Below, piece after piece: positions 1-7,843 of a stretch of DNA of 64,000 nt. Position 1 is the first letter of the stretch. The number at the start of each line of letters is the position of its first letter. Under the pieces are notes generated by a model. The model was not told where the DNA came from. It did no database searches and saw only the letters and a program-made list of their open reading frames with translations. The translations under genes were made by a program, and so were the position numbers. The DNA is from Natrinema sp. SYSU A 869 (GTDB lineage: Archaea > Halobacteriota > Halobacteria > Halobacteriales > Natrialbaceae). The DNA is taken from the NCBI RefSeq assembly GCF_019879105.1, contig NZ_CP082249.1, positions 3,100,001 to 3,164,000 on the forward strand. Direction: 5' to 3'.

Positions 1-209
1 GCCGAAAACACATATAAAACATGAATATGGTAGAATATTTCCGACGATGAGGGCTTTCGACGGCGATCGTGCCGTTGCGGCCGAGCCGGCCGAACCAATA
101 TCGCTCGCTGCTCGCGCTCGATGACCGGCCCTGCCCGCTTGCGTTTGCCTCGATTGAACGGTCACGTCTGACGTAAGAACTATACTGACGGCGGCGCTGG
201 ATACCGCCA

Positions 210-572
210 ATGGGACTCATGAGCAAAATTCTCGGCGGGAACCAGTCCAGATCCGTCGAGGACTACGCAGAACTGAATCTCGAGGATGTCTCGACGGACT
301 CTGCCGGAGCAGCGATGCAGGTACACATCGCGGAAGTGGGAAGCCAGGCGGACGCGATTGACATCAAGGACGCCGTCTACGACGGCGACATTGTCATCGC
401 GGATATCACGCGCCTGCGAACCGAAGACAGTACTGTCGAACACATCGTCGACGAACTCCGGCAGGTCGCCGAGGAGGTCGACGGCGATATCGTCCGAAAG
501 GGTGACGATCAGATGATTATCACGCCGACCGGCGTCCATATCAGCCGCGAAAAGCTGGGCCAGAAATTATAG
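210..572 (+). CDS. sepF: SepF-like cell division protein
   Basis: A 120-residue protein matching archaeal SepF (DUF552 fold). SepF binds FtsZ and tethers the division ring to the membrane. The short N-terminus MGLMSKILGG is the usual membrane-targeting amphipathic segment, and the acidic linker is followed by the compact SepF core ending TPTGVHISREKLGQKL. An alternative start is the second Met at 219. A TATA-like stretch (ctatac, about 180-185) lies roughly 27 nt before the start, which fits a leaderless transcript. It stands alone, with no division genes beside it. Identity is from recognised sequence pattern and length (family about 115-125 aa). Confidence 0.85.
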   Translation: MGLMSKILGGNQSRSVEDYAELNLEDVSTDSAGAAMQVHIAEVGSQADAIDIKDAVYDGDIVIADITRLRTEDSTVEHIVDELRQVAEEVDGDIVRKGDDQMIITPTGVHISREKLGQKL

Positions 573-832
573 CGGCAGTTATCGGCCGGTCGTTCGCTCC
601 TCGATTGACTTCTGATTCGATGCTACCGGTAGAAGCTGCTAGCCGTCTCGATAGATAGAACACGGCCGACCGGGAGCCGAATCCGTTGTTCTTTTTCGCT
701 CGGTAGTTACTGCTCCCGGTCGGTTCTGGTGAGCTGAACTGATGATGTCGCTCGTACTGGTCGTCTGCTCTCCGAAAAATGAACTGCTATTGGTATTGTC
801 GCGTCGCCGTTAGCAACGCATTGAACTCGAGT

Positions 833-1027
833 TTACGTGCGCGTGACGTTCTTCGCGCGCGGGCCCTTGGGAGCCTGTTCGATATCGAATTCGATGTCTG
901 TGCCTTCTTCGAGATCCGGACCGCCGATATCTTCCATGTGGAAGAAAACGTCGTCGTCTGCGTCGTCCGTCTCAATGAAACCGTAGCCGCCTGTGTCGTT
1001 GAAGAAATCAACGCTTCCTTTCGCCAT
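833..1027 (-). CDS. cspA: Cold-shock domain protein (CspA type)
   Basis: A 64-residue single cold-shock-domain protein that binds single-stranded nucleic acid. RNP1-like KGSVDFFNDTGGYGFI and RNP2-like DVFFHMEDI are both visible, and the protein ends ...KGPRAKNVTRT, typical of haloarchaeal CspA. The start at 1027 (MAKGSV) was chosen because it gives the family's standard length; the upstream in-frame Met at 1111 would add a tail with no family match. Likely monocistronic. Confidence 0.92.
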   Translation of the reverse strand: MAKGSVDFFNDTGGYGFIETDDADDDVFFHMEDIGGPDLEEGTDIEFDIEQAPKGPRAKNVTRT

Positions 1028-1285
1028 TACAAACAAATGTAGGGCCGATCGGGGGATAAGACTTCCGAGAGTCTCGGTATCACGACCGTCGGAGTTGTTC
1101 GCACGATACATAGATTCGGTCTTCCTTGCCGTATTCTGTGACGATCCTGACCTGTTGTGGCTCTCGTGCGAGCGGTCCGTTCCGTCTCGAGGGACGAATA
1201 AAGGTGGGCCATACGAATGGTGACAAATATGTTAGAAATTCCGACGCCCGTATGCAGGTAATCGCTCGAGAGTCCCGATCTCGGG
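1028..1285. other. Intergenic, no gene seen
   Basis: This stretch lies between the cold-shock gene and the rhodanese remnant. I see no conserved reading frame in it. It probably holds the cold-shock promoter (reading leftward) and decayed 5' sequence of the rhodanese pseudogene, whose frame has a stop at about 1259-1261 and no convincing start codon. Confidence 0.4.
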
Positions 1286-1593
1286 ATCGTCTCACCGTCG
1301 TGGCTCGCAGCCCACCGTGACGCGGACTCGGTCACAGTCGTCGACGTCCGCGAGGCGCGAAACTGTAGTAGCAACTGAAAGTCAATGCATACCTGATCGC
1401 ATGAAAGCTGTGCGATCAGTGTGTAAATCGTTTCAGTGGCTACTATAGAACAACTGGGTCACGTCCGGGCGCAGTCAGCGTTCCGGCTGACCGCTTTCGC
1501 GATCCGCGCAGCGTCGCCGACGGGAAGCTACCGGCCTCCGACGCCTTGGCAGACCTGTTAGGCGAGGCCGGAATCGCTGAACCCGGCCCGGTC
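1286..1593 (+). pseudogene. Rhodanese (thiosulfate sulfurtransferase) remnant interrupted by MITE-like repeat
   Basis: The frame starting at 1286 reads IVSPSWLAAHRDADSV then TVVDVREARN up to 1363, the classic rhodanese N-terminus. Then 80 bp of repeat intervene (1366-1445) and bring an in-frame stop. The reading resumes with QLGHV at 1451-1465. A one-base deletion (near 1466) shifts the frame, which then continues GAVSVPADRFRDPRSV, ADGKLPASDALADLLGEAGI and EPGPV. This is the canonical GHxPGAVxVP...FRDP...GKLP...LLGEAGI order of haloarchaeal thiosulfate sulfurtransferases. After about 1595 the similarity dissolves, and the C-terminal catalytic rhodanese domain is absent. Known: the family normally has about 280 residues. 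Inferred: insertion first, decay afterwards. Confidence 0.72.
1366..1445. mobile_element. 80-bp MITE-like palindromic repeat, copy 1
   Basis: The ends are imperfect inverted repeats of 15 bp (TAGTAGCAACTGAAA at the left, TTTCAGTGGCTACTA at the right). The centre carries a second inverted repeat, TGATCGCA...TGCGATCA (about 1394-1418). A second copy of the same length lies at 40024-40103 and is nearly identical across the centre and right end. There is no coding capacity. This is best explained as a non-autonomous transposon (MITE) mobilised by an IS not present in the window; the family is not assignable from sequence alone. It splits a rhodanese gene. Confidence 0.75.
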
Positions 1594-1749
1594 CACCAGT
1601 ACGAGGAGTGGTGTTGGGACGGCAATATCGCGTCAGGGCGAGCGCTGCCGCCCTCGCCGATTCGCCGACTGCCCCGCCTGTATGTGGAATTTTCACCCGG
1701 CGGGAATTCCCGTTCGCCGTTATCCCGCGTGCGGACGTACGAACACGAT

Positions 1750-1971
1750 ATGACGGGCTTTCGTGCAACTGTCGTCGTCGACGAACCGGCGGACTGTCCG
1801 GTGGCCGACGTCTCCGCCTCCCTCGAGAAATCGGTCGACTCGGTCTCTCGGTCGTTTCAGGCGACGGCCGAGGGAACGGTCGTTGAGGAGTTCGGCGTCG
1901 CCCGATCGACGTTCACCGAACACTTGGCGGCGGCCCAGACGAAGCTGATGGACGCGATTCTCGAGTCCTGA
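1750..1971 (+). pseudogene. Internally deleted Bat-type HTH regulator
   Basis: A 73-codon open frame. Its first 40 or so residues (MTGFRATVVVDEPADCPV...) match the N-terminus of the roughly 210-residue haloarchaeal HTH-10 (Bat, bacterio-opsin-activator-like) regulators. Its last 28 (GVARSTFTEHLAAAQTKLMD) match the end of their C-terminal HTH. The middle (about 140 residues, including the first HTH helix) is missing, with the join at ...VVEEF/GVARS. An in-frame internal deletion is the simplest reading. It follows directly after the rhodanese remnant, so the region looks like decaying DNA. It could be expressed but lacks a complete DNA-binding motif. Confidence 0.65.
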
Positions 1972-1987
1972 TCGACGGACCGCCTGA

Positions 1988-2254
1988 TCAGTTCGATTCG
2001 TCGCACAACGGTCGACGAGGACCGCAATCCATGGTTTCCGTTGGCCCGAACGCAATCAACGTGGGCTGGGAGAGATACGTGGTCGTCCCATAACCGGTCA
2101 CGTTCCCGTATATTCCGATGCGATCGCCATCACCGGTCGTCTGCTCGTAGATGATACTGAACTCCGAAGACGACTCGGCCTCTCCCACTACCTCGAATTG
2201 GGTCACGAACTCCGCGAGCAAGTCAATGGCCGTGAAAGTCCATCCGTCGTCCAT
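1988..2254 (-). CDS. Hypothetical small protein
   Basis: An 88-residue acidic frame (MDDGWTFTAIDLLAEF...). Composition is protein-like (IGIYGNVTGYGTTTYL, LSQPTLIAFGPTETM), with no transmembrane segment, signal or motif I can assign. An in-frame stop lies shortly upstream, so 2254 is the first possible ATG. It is convergent with the deleted HTH remnant and could itself be part of the decayed region. I do not recognise the family. Confidence 0.4.
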   Translation of the reverse strand: MDDGWTFTAIDLLAEFVTQFEVVGEAESSSEFSIIYEQTTGDGDRIGIYGNVTGYGTTTYLSQPTLIAFGPTETMDCGPRRPLCDESN

Positions 2255-2441
2255 CCCGAGCTCGTCTCTCTCATCGAATCAGGTCACGCTCGGGAGATCG
2301 ACGTCGTATTGATCCTCGAGGGACACTGAACAGCCTGTAGCTGACTGTGACGATCGCGCCCAGCGTCCCTGCCGCCACCGAGAACCGGCAGTCCCGGGCG
2401 CTGCCAGTAACTCTTTGATCGGCGGCGTCCTCCGCGATCAC

Positions 2442-2816
2442 ATGGACGTCATTCACACGGCCCTATGGGTATCGGACATAGAGCGGACGCGCGAGTTCTA
2501 TCTCGACGGCCTCGGACTGGAAGAGAACTGGTCGTTCACTGCCGACGACGGCGTCGAAAACGTCTACATCGGCGGTGAGAACGGTGAGTTCCAGTTCAAG
2601 TACGATCCCGATGGCGGCCCGGAAATCGATTCGGGGACGATGGCCCACGTTGCGGTCGGCGTCGATAGCACCGACGAGACCTTCGAGCGGTTGGCAGAGC
2701 GAGAAGCGCCACCGGTCCAGACGGAGCCGACGACAATGGTTGACATCGACGTCCGCGTCGCGTTCGTCGAGGATCCGGACGGCTACGTCGTCGAACTGGT
2801 CGAAGAACTCGAGTAA
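2442..2816 (+). CDS. VOC/glyoxalase-family protein
   Basis: A 124-residue single vicinal-oxygen-chelate domain. The N-terminus MDVIHTALWVSDIERTREFY and the later GTMAHVAVGV...RVAFVEDPDGYVVELVEEL give the two beta-alpha-beta-beta-beta halves. Candidate metal ligands are His5, the His of MAHVAV and the Glu of YVVELVE, as in glyoxalase I-like enzymes. The substrate is unknown; the family includes lactoylglutathione lyase-like, dioxygenase and resistance proteins. The ATG at 2442 gives the normal domain start. It stands alone and converges with the MFS gene. Confidence 0.85.
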   Translation: MDVIHTALWVSDIERTREFYLDGLGLEENWSFTADDGVENVYIGGENGEFQFKYDPDGGPEIDSGTMAHVAVGVDSTDETFERLAEREAPPVQTEPTTMVDIDVRVAFVEDPDGYVVELVEELE

Positions 2817-2870
2817 GCGCCGCAAGCGCGGTCGTAGCGATGGGTCACTGTCGCTCGAGCGACAGCGACC

Positions 2871-4079
2871 CTACTTCTCGGACGCGTCGGCCGCAGCGGG
2901 GTTCGCGACCGATGGCGGCGTCCGGACGACCTGGACGAGGAGTACGGCAGCGATCGTCACGACGGTGGCCAGAAAGAGCCACGAGGTCCGGTAGCCGACC
3001 GTATCGGCGAGGTATCCGAACGCCGGTGGTGCGACGAGCGCGCCGCTGGTGAGCGCGAGCTGCCCGCCAGCGGTCGCACCGCCCATCTCGTCCGCTCGGA
3101 CGAGCGTCGCCATGACGGAGTAGTAGACGCCGGTGTAGCCGAGGACGAAAAATCCGAGAACGGAAAACGCGACTGCGGCACCGAGTTCGGTGGTCGTCGA
3201 CGCGACGACGACGAACATGACGGCACTGCCGAGCGACTGGGCGAGGAGTACCAGCCCGATCCTGACGCGTGGCTTTCCGGGGAGTACGTCGCTCAGCCAG
3301 CCCGTTAGTACGCGCCCGACGCTGCCGAACAACTGGACGAGCGCGAGGACGATACCGCCGAACGCGACGGACGCGCCGATCGATTCCTCGACGTACAGGA
3401 CCGTGTACCCGGTGGTCGTAAACAGAGCTGCCCCGAGAAAGAGCCCAGCGGTCGTCAACAGAAGGTATGGCCGGTTCGACAGCAGTGCTTCGAAGTCGGG
3501 GTAGTCGGCCGTCCCTCCGTCGTGCTCGCTTGCGTAGCCGAGATAGAAGCCGACGGCGACGAGAAAGCCGATCCCCGCGGCGACGAGAAAGCCGACTCGC
3601 CAGAAGAGTGCTCCTGCGAGGCCGGTGACCAGAAGCGCGCTGATGCCGCTGCCACCGGTAACGCCGACCTGTTTGATGCCCATCGCGAGATTCTGACGAC
3701 CCGGTTCGATGTTGTCAAAGACCGCCTTGTTCGTCCCGGGGATCGCGGTTCCGTACATCGATCCGAGGACGAACACGACCGCGAGCAACAGCGCGTACGT
3801 CGGCGCTCCCGCGACCAGAAGGGTCCCCGTCGCGAGCCCAATGAGACCGAGTGTCAGCGTTAATCGCTCGCCGAACCGATCCGTCAGCGCGCCGAGTGGC
3901 AACAGAAAGATAGCGTAGCCGAGCGTGAGTGTGGTGACGACGATTCCGACTGAGAATCGGGACAGTCCGAACGCGTCCCGAAAAAACGGCGTTGCGGCAA
4001 AGATCGTGTAATAACAGATACTTGCGGAAATCTGCCACATCGTGACGAGCAACACTGTCCGCCAGTATGACCTATCCAT
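2871..4079 (-). CDS. MFS transporter
   Basis: A 402-residue major facilitator with about 12 hydrophobic segments. The MFS loop 2-3 signature is visible as GALTDRFGERLTLTLG near residue 65, and its second-half counterpart as GWLSDVLPGKPRVRIG. The region SMYGTAIPGTNKAVFDNIEP resembles MFS-1 members that transport organic anions, but the substrate cannot be told. The start at 4079 (MDRSYWRTVLLV) puts TM1 at the N-terminus; an in-frame start at 4136 would add 19 residues. No neighbouring gene hints at function. Confidence 0.85.
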   Translation of the reverse strand: MDRSYWRTVLLVTMWQISASICYYTIFAATPFFRDAFGLSRFSVGIVVTTLTLGYAIFLLPLGALTDRFGERLTLTLGLIGLATGTLLVAGAPTYALLLAVVFVLGSMYGTAIPGTNKAVFDNIEPGRQNLAMGIKQVGVTGGSGISALLVTGLAGALFWRVGFLVAAGIGFLVAVGFYLGYASEHDGGTADYPDFEALLSNRPYLLLTTAGLFLGAALFTTTGYTVLYVEESIGASVAFGGIVLALVQLFGSVGRVLTGWLSDVLPGKPRVRIGLVLLAQSLGSAVMFVVVASTTTELGAAVAFSVLGFFVLGYTGVYYSVMATLVRADEMGGATAGGQLALTSGALVAPPAFGYLADTVGYRTSWLFLATVVTIAAVLLVQVVRTPPSVANPAAADASEK

Positions 4080-4445
4080 TAGCCGGCGGTCCTTGGTAAA
4101 GAGCATCAAAAAGAGTGACGACGTGGTTCCGTCCACGCGATCGATATGCTGTTCGTAGCTAATCGAGTTCGCCCTATCGATTCCGTCACGACCGTTCTGT
4201 CCGGTTTCAGCCGGTCAATTTTCGACGAACTCCCGCTGTCGCGACCGATCCCTCCGCTCGAGCGAACTCCCACGAAAGACAATTATAGTAGTCTGGTCGG
4301 GTATCGACTGACTGTGTGTCCGTTTCAGGGCGAAAATACCACCCGTACGTGTTCGTGAAAGCGGCAAAATAAACACATCCAATGTGCCGACCGCCGCCAC
4401 CAGCCAAACGATAATACTTTCCATTGGCGTCCGAAATCCCTGACT
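4080..4445. other. Intergenic region upstream of citrate synthase
   Basis: 366 bp between divergent genes, AT-richer than its surroundings. I see no gene or repeat. An A/T-rich stretch (gataatac, about 4410-4417) sits roughly 27-35 nt before the citrate synthase ATG and is the likely TATA element; the ATG follows closely enough to be leaderless. Confidence 0.45.
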
Positions 4446-5594
4446 ATGTCTGACGACCTCAAGAAAGGGCTCGAGGGCGTGTTGGTTGCCGAATCGGAGC
4501 TCAGTTCGATCGACGGTGACGCGGGTCGGCTGATCTATCGTGGCTACACGATCGAGGACCTCGCTCGCGGCGCGAGCTACGAGGAAGTGCTGTACTTGCT
4601 CTGGAACGGTCATCTCCCGTCCGAGGACGAACTCGAGCCGTTTGCGGACGCCCTCATGGACGAACGCGAGGTCAACGACGACGTCCTCACGACGATGGAG
4701 CGCCTCGCTGCGGCCGACGAACAGCCGATGGCCGCCCTGCGGACTGCAGTCTCGATGTTCTCAGCGTACGAACCCGAAGACGACGCCGATCCCGAAGACC
4801 TCGATGCGACGCTTCGGAAGGGCCGTCGGATCACGGCCAAGATCCCGACCGCGCTCGCGGCCTTCGAGCGCTACCGCCTCGGCGAGGAGCCCGTCGACCC
4901 CAACCCCGATCTGGGTCTTGCCGCGAACTTCCTCTACATGCTGACCGGCGAGGAACCCGACGACATCGCCGCCGAAACCTTCGATCAGGCGCTCATCCTC
5001 CACGCCGACCACGGGCTGAACGCCTCGACGTTCACCTCGATGGTCATCGGCTCGACGATGGCAGACATCTACAGCGCCGTCACCGGCGGCATCAGCGCCC
5101 TTTCGGGGCCGCTCCACGGCGGCGCAAATCAGGACGTCATGGAGGTCCTCATCGAGATCGACGAGAGCGACCTCGACCACCGTGAGTGGGTCGAGCAGGC
5201 GACCGCGGAGGGGCGTCGCATCCCCGGCTTCGGCCACCGCGTCTACAACGTCAAGGACCCCCGCGCGAAGATCCTGCAGGAACGCAGCAAGGAACTCGCC
5301 GAAAACGGCGAGGACAAGTGGTACAACTACACCACCACCATCGAACAGTACCTCACCGACGAGAAGGGCCTCGGCGAGAAGGGAATCGCCCCGAACGTCG
5401 ACTTCTACTCCGGCTCGGTCTACTACCAGCTAGGCATCCCGATCGACATGTACACCCCCATCTTCGCCATGAGTCGCGCCGGCGGCTGGATCGCCCACGT
5501 CCTCGAGTACCAGGGAGACAACCGCCTCATCCGCCCACGCGCCCGATACACCGGCCCGCAGAATCAGGAGTTCGTCCCGGTCGAGGATCGGTAA
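4446..5594 (+). CDS. citZ: Citrate synthase
   Basis: A 382-residue type II-like short citrate synthase as in other haloarchaea. It condenses oxaloacetate and acetyl-CoA at the entry of the TCA cycle. Catalytic residues are visible: His224 in GPLHGGANQ, His264 in GFGHRVYNVKDPRA and Asp319 in PNVDFYSG. The N-terminal LIYRGYTIEDLARGASYEEV is typical. Length and motif spacing are complete. Monocistronic. The alternative, 2-methylcitrate synthase, cannot be wholly excluded by motif, but there are no prp genes nearby. Confidence 0.95.
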   Translation: MSDDLKKGLEGVLVAESELSSIDGDAGRLIYRGYTIEDLARGASYEEVLYLLWNGHLPSEDELEPFADALMDEREVNDDVLTTMERLAAADEQPMAALRTAVSMFSAYEPEDDADPEDLDATLRKGRRITAKIPTALAAFERYRLGEEPVDPNPDLGLAANFLYMLTGEEPDDIAAETFDQALILHADHGLNASTFTSMVIGSTMADIYSAVTGGISALSGPLHGGANQDVMEVLIEIDESDLDHREWVEQATAEGRRIPGFGHRVYNVKDPRAKILQERSKELAENGEDKWYNYTTTIEQYLTDEKGLGEKGIAPNVDFYSGSVYYQLGIPIDMYTPIFAMSRAGGWIAHVLEYQGDNRLIRPRARYTGPQNQEFVPVEDR

Positions 5595-5757
5595 GCGCGG
5601 CCCGAATTGCGTTTTCGATGCCCTTTCTTTGCCGACATCGCTCGAGCAACCGGTAGACGCTCCCGTCGTCGGCTACCGTCGACGACTGCGGACGTGGCGC
5701 TGTCGAGGTCGATCGGACGGCAGTACGAGCAAGTCCCTCGAGTCACAACTATCGTTC

Positions 5758-6207
5758 GTGGACGTCTTCGTTTACGGGACGCTGACCGATCCGAAGCGGG
5801 TTAGGACCGTTCTTGAGACGGATCGGTCGGACACGGCGGCGGCGTTCGTCGGCCGAGCGACGCTCGAGGGGCTCCATCGGGTCGACGGCCGGTATCCGAC
5901 GCTTGCACCCGGTGGCACCATCGACGGACGGCTGCTCGCAGTCGACGACGCGGGCCTCGAGCGACTCGACCGGTACGAGAGCGTCGAGAGCGGGCTCTAC
6001 GTCCGGGTCGCGGTGCCGCAGATGAGCCGGAGCGATGACCGACGGGGAGACATGGCGGGAGGGACGATCGACGAACGGTGTTGGGTGTACGTCGGGGATC
6101 CGGATCGACTCGGCGTCGACGTGACCTGGCCCGGAGACGGACCGTTCCACGACCGCGTGGATGGGTTCGTTTCACGGGCCGATATCGCGGTTCGTCGACC
6201 CGGATGA
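5758..6207 (+). CDS. Gamma-glutamylcyclotransferase-like (AIG2/GGCT) protein
   Basis: 149 residues from a GTG start that yields VDVFVYGTLTDPKRV. The family signature (F)VYGTL is at the N-terminus, and the catalytic-type Glu lies in LERLDRYESVESGLYVRVAV. Members cleave gamma-glutamyl peptides or act on related small amides; the substrate is unknown here. The frame is open upstream to 5629, but the extra 43 residues are Arg-rich and unlike the family, so the GTG at 5758 is preferred. Confidence 0.8.
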   Translation: MDVFVYGTLTDPKRVRTVLETDRSDTAAAFVGRATLEGLHRVDGRYPTLAPGGTIDGRLLAVDDAGLERLDRYESVESGLYVRVAVPQMSRSDDRRGDMAGGTIDERCWVYVGDPDRLGVDVTWPGDGPFHDRVDGFVSRADIAVRRPG

Positions 6208-6462
6208 CGTTCGTCTGTCCCGCGTCTGACGCTGAACTTTTCCCGACGCCTGCTTGCGGTTTCACTTCCGCCGTGGGTGCATGAGTTTTATATGGTCCCG
6301 GTCCACTTCTCTATTCGCACGTCACACGCCGTGCATTCCCTGTATTCCCTGTCGTGCCGTCCAGGTTTGACGGCATATCGCTGTTGGGGTCGACGGGCCC
6401 GGCAACAGGCTCGCGCGGTTCCCGACAGTAATCCTTACACCCTACGCCGAGTAGACGGGCGT

Positions 6463-7674
6463 ATGCTGGAACTTGAAGATATTCTCGAGGCACGCGAGCG
6501 AGTCCGAGAGACATCTCGGCACACGCCGCTTGAGCACTCCCATACCTATTCGTCGATGACCGGTGCCGATATCCGCCTGAAACTGGAGAATTTCCAGCGA
6601 ACGGGCGCGTTCAAGATCCGCGGAGCGACGAACCGAATCGCGACGCTCTCCGAGGCACAGAAGGATGCGGGCGTCGTCACCGCGAGCGCGGGCAACCACG
6701 CGCAGGGAGTGGCGCTCGCAGCGACGCGATCCGGTGTCGACTCGAAGATCGTCATGCCCGAGCACGCGCCGATCTCGAAAGTCAAGGCGACCAAGAGCTA
6801 CGGCGCGGAGGTCGTCCTCTCCGGGCGAGATTACAACGAGGCCGCCGAACGCGCCCACGAGATCGAACGCGAGGAGGACAGAACGTACGTCCATGCCTTC
6901 GACGACGAGTACATTATGGCCGGGCAGGGAACGATCGGCCTCGAGATTCTCGAGGACTGCCCCGACGTCGAAACGGTCGTCGTTCCGATCGGCGGCGGTG
7001 GCCTCATCAGCGGCATCGCGACCGCGATCAAAGAGCAAAAACCCGACACGCGCGTCATCGGTGTCCAGGCCGAGGGGGCCTCGAGCGCCGCGAAGTCCCT
7101 CGAAAAGGGCGAACGGATCTCCCTCGACGGCGTCGACACCATCGCGGACGGCATCGCGACCCGCAGCGTCGGCGAGCAGACGTTCCCCTATATTCAGGAG
7201 TACGTCGACGAGGTCGTCACCGTCTCGGACCCCGAGATCGCGGTCGCCCTGGTCTACCTGCTCGAGCGCTCGAAGACGCTCGTCGAGGGGGCCGGCGCGG
7301 TCCCGCTCGCCGCCGTCCTCTTCGAGGCGTTCGACTACGCCGAGGACGAGATCATCGTCCCCGCGCTCTGTGGCGGCAACATCGACCTCAACACGCTGAC
7401 CAACGTCATCGTCCGCGGCCTCGTCGAGACCGGCCGCTACCTGAAGATCAGGACCGTGCTGAAGGACCGCCCGGGCGCGCTCGAGGACCTCCTGGACATC
7501 TTTACCGCCCACCGGGCCAACATCTACGCCATCCACCACGACCGGACCTCCCGCGATGTCGAGATGAACGATACCGAAGTCGAGATCGAACTCGAGATGC
7601 GCGGCCCCGACCACGTCGATAGCTTCCTCTCGGCGCTCCGGGATGCGGGCTACGAGGTCGACGTGCTCGCCTAA
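6463..7674 (+). CDS. ilvA: Threonine ammonia-lyase (threonine deaminase)
   Basis: 403 residues. PLP enzyme converting threonine (and serine) to 2-oxobutyrate (pyruvate) plus ammonia. The Schiff-base lysine is Lys51 in FKIRGATNR, and the phosphate-binding loop is GGGGLIS. SAGNHAQGV follows the family order. The C-terminal 80 residues form an ACT-type regulatory domain (LKIRTVLKDRPGALEDLLDI...). The start at 6463 (MLELEDIL) is set by family length. A paralog with a divergent ACT region lies at 46428-47723, so the two probably divide biosynthetic and catabolic duty. RidA, which clears the enamine products of this reaction, is 3 kb downstream. Confidence 0.92.
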   Translation: MLELEDILEARERVRETSRHTPLEHSHTYSSMTGADIRLKLENFQRTGAFKIRGATNRIATLSEAQKDAGVVTASAGNHAQGVALAATRSGVDSKIVMPEHAPISKVKATKSYGAEVVLSGRDYNEAAERAHEIEREEDRTYVHAFDDEYIMAGQGTIGLEILEDCPDVETVVVPIGGGGLISGIATAIKEQKPDTRVIGVQAEGASSAAKSLEKGERISLDGVDTIADGIATRSVGEQTFPYIQEYVDEVVTVSDPEIAVALVYLLERSKTLVEGAGAVPLAAVLFEAFDYAEDEIIVPALCGGNIDLNTLTNVIVRGLVETGRYLKIRTVLKDRPGALEDLLDIFTAHRANIYAIHHDRTSRDVEMNDTEVEIELEMRGPDHVDSFLSALRDAGYEVDVLA

Positions 7675-7843
7675 CGGCGGCGATCCACTCCGCGATCGTT
7701 CTCTCCCAATCCCGCTCCGTTTCCCCGCCGGGAGGAGACGGCATACTCAACGCTCCGAGCGGTTCCCAGCGCTCGAGAATCGACGAGGGGCCATCAAATG
7801 GCGGGCGAGTATCTTCGATCGGGTAGCCTGCCCGGATATCACA

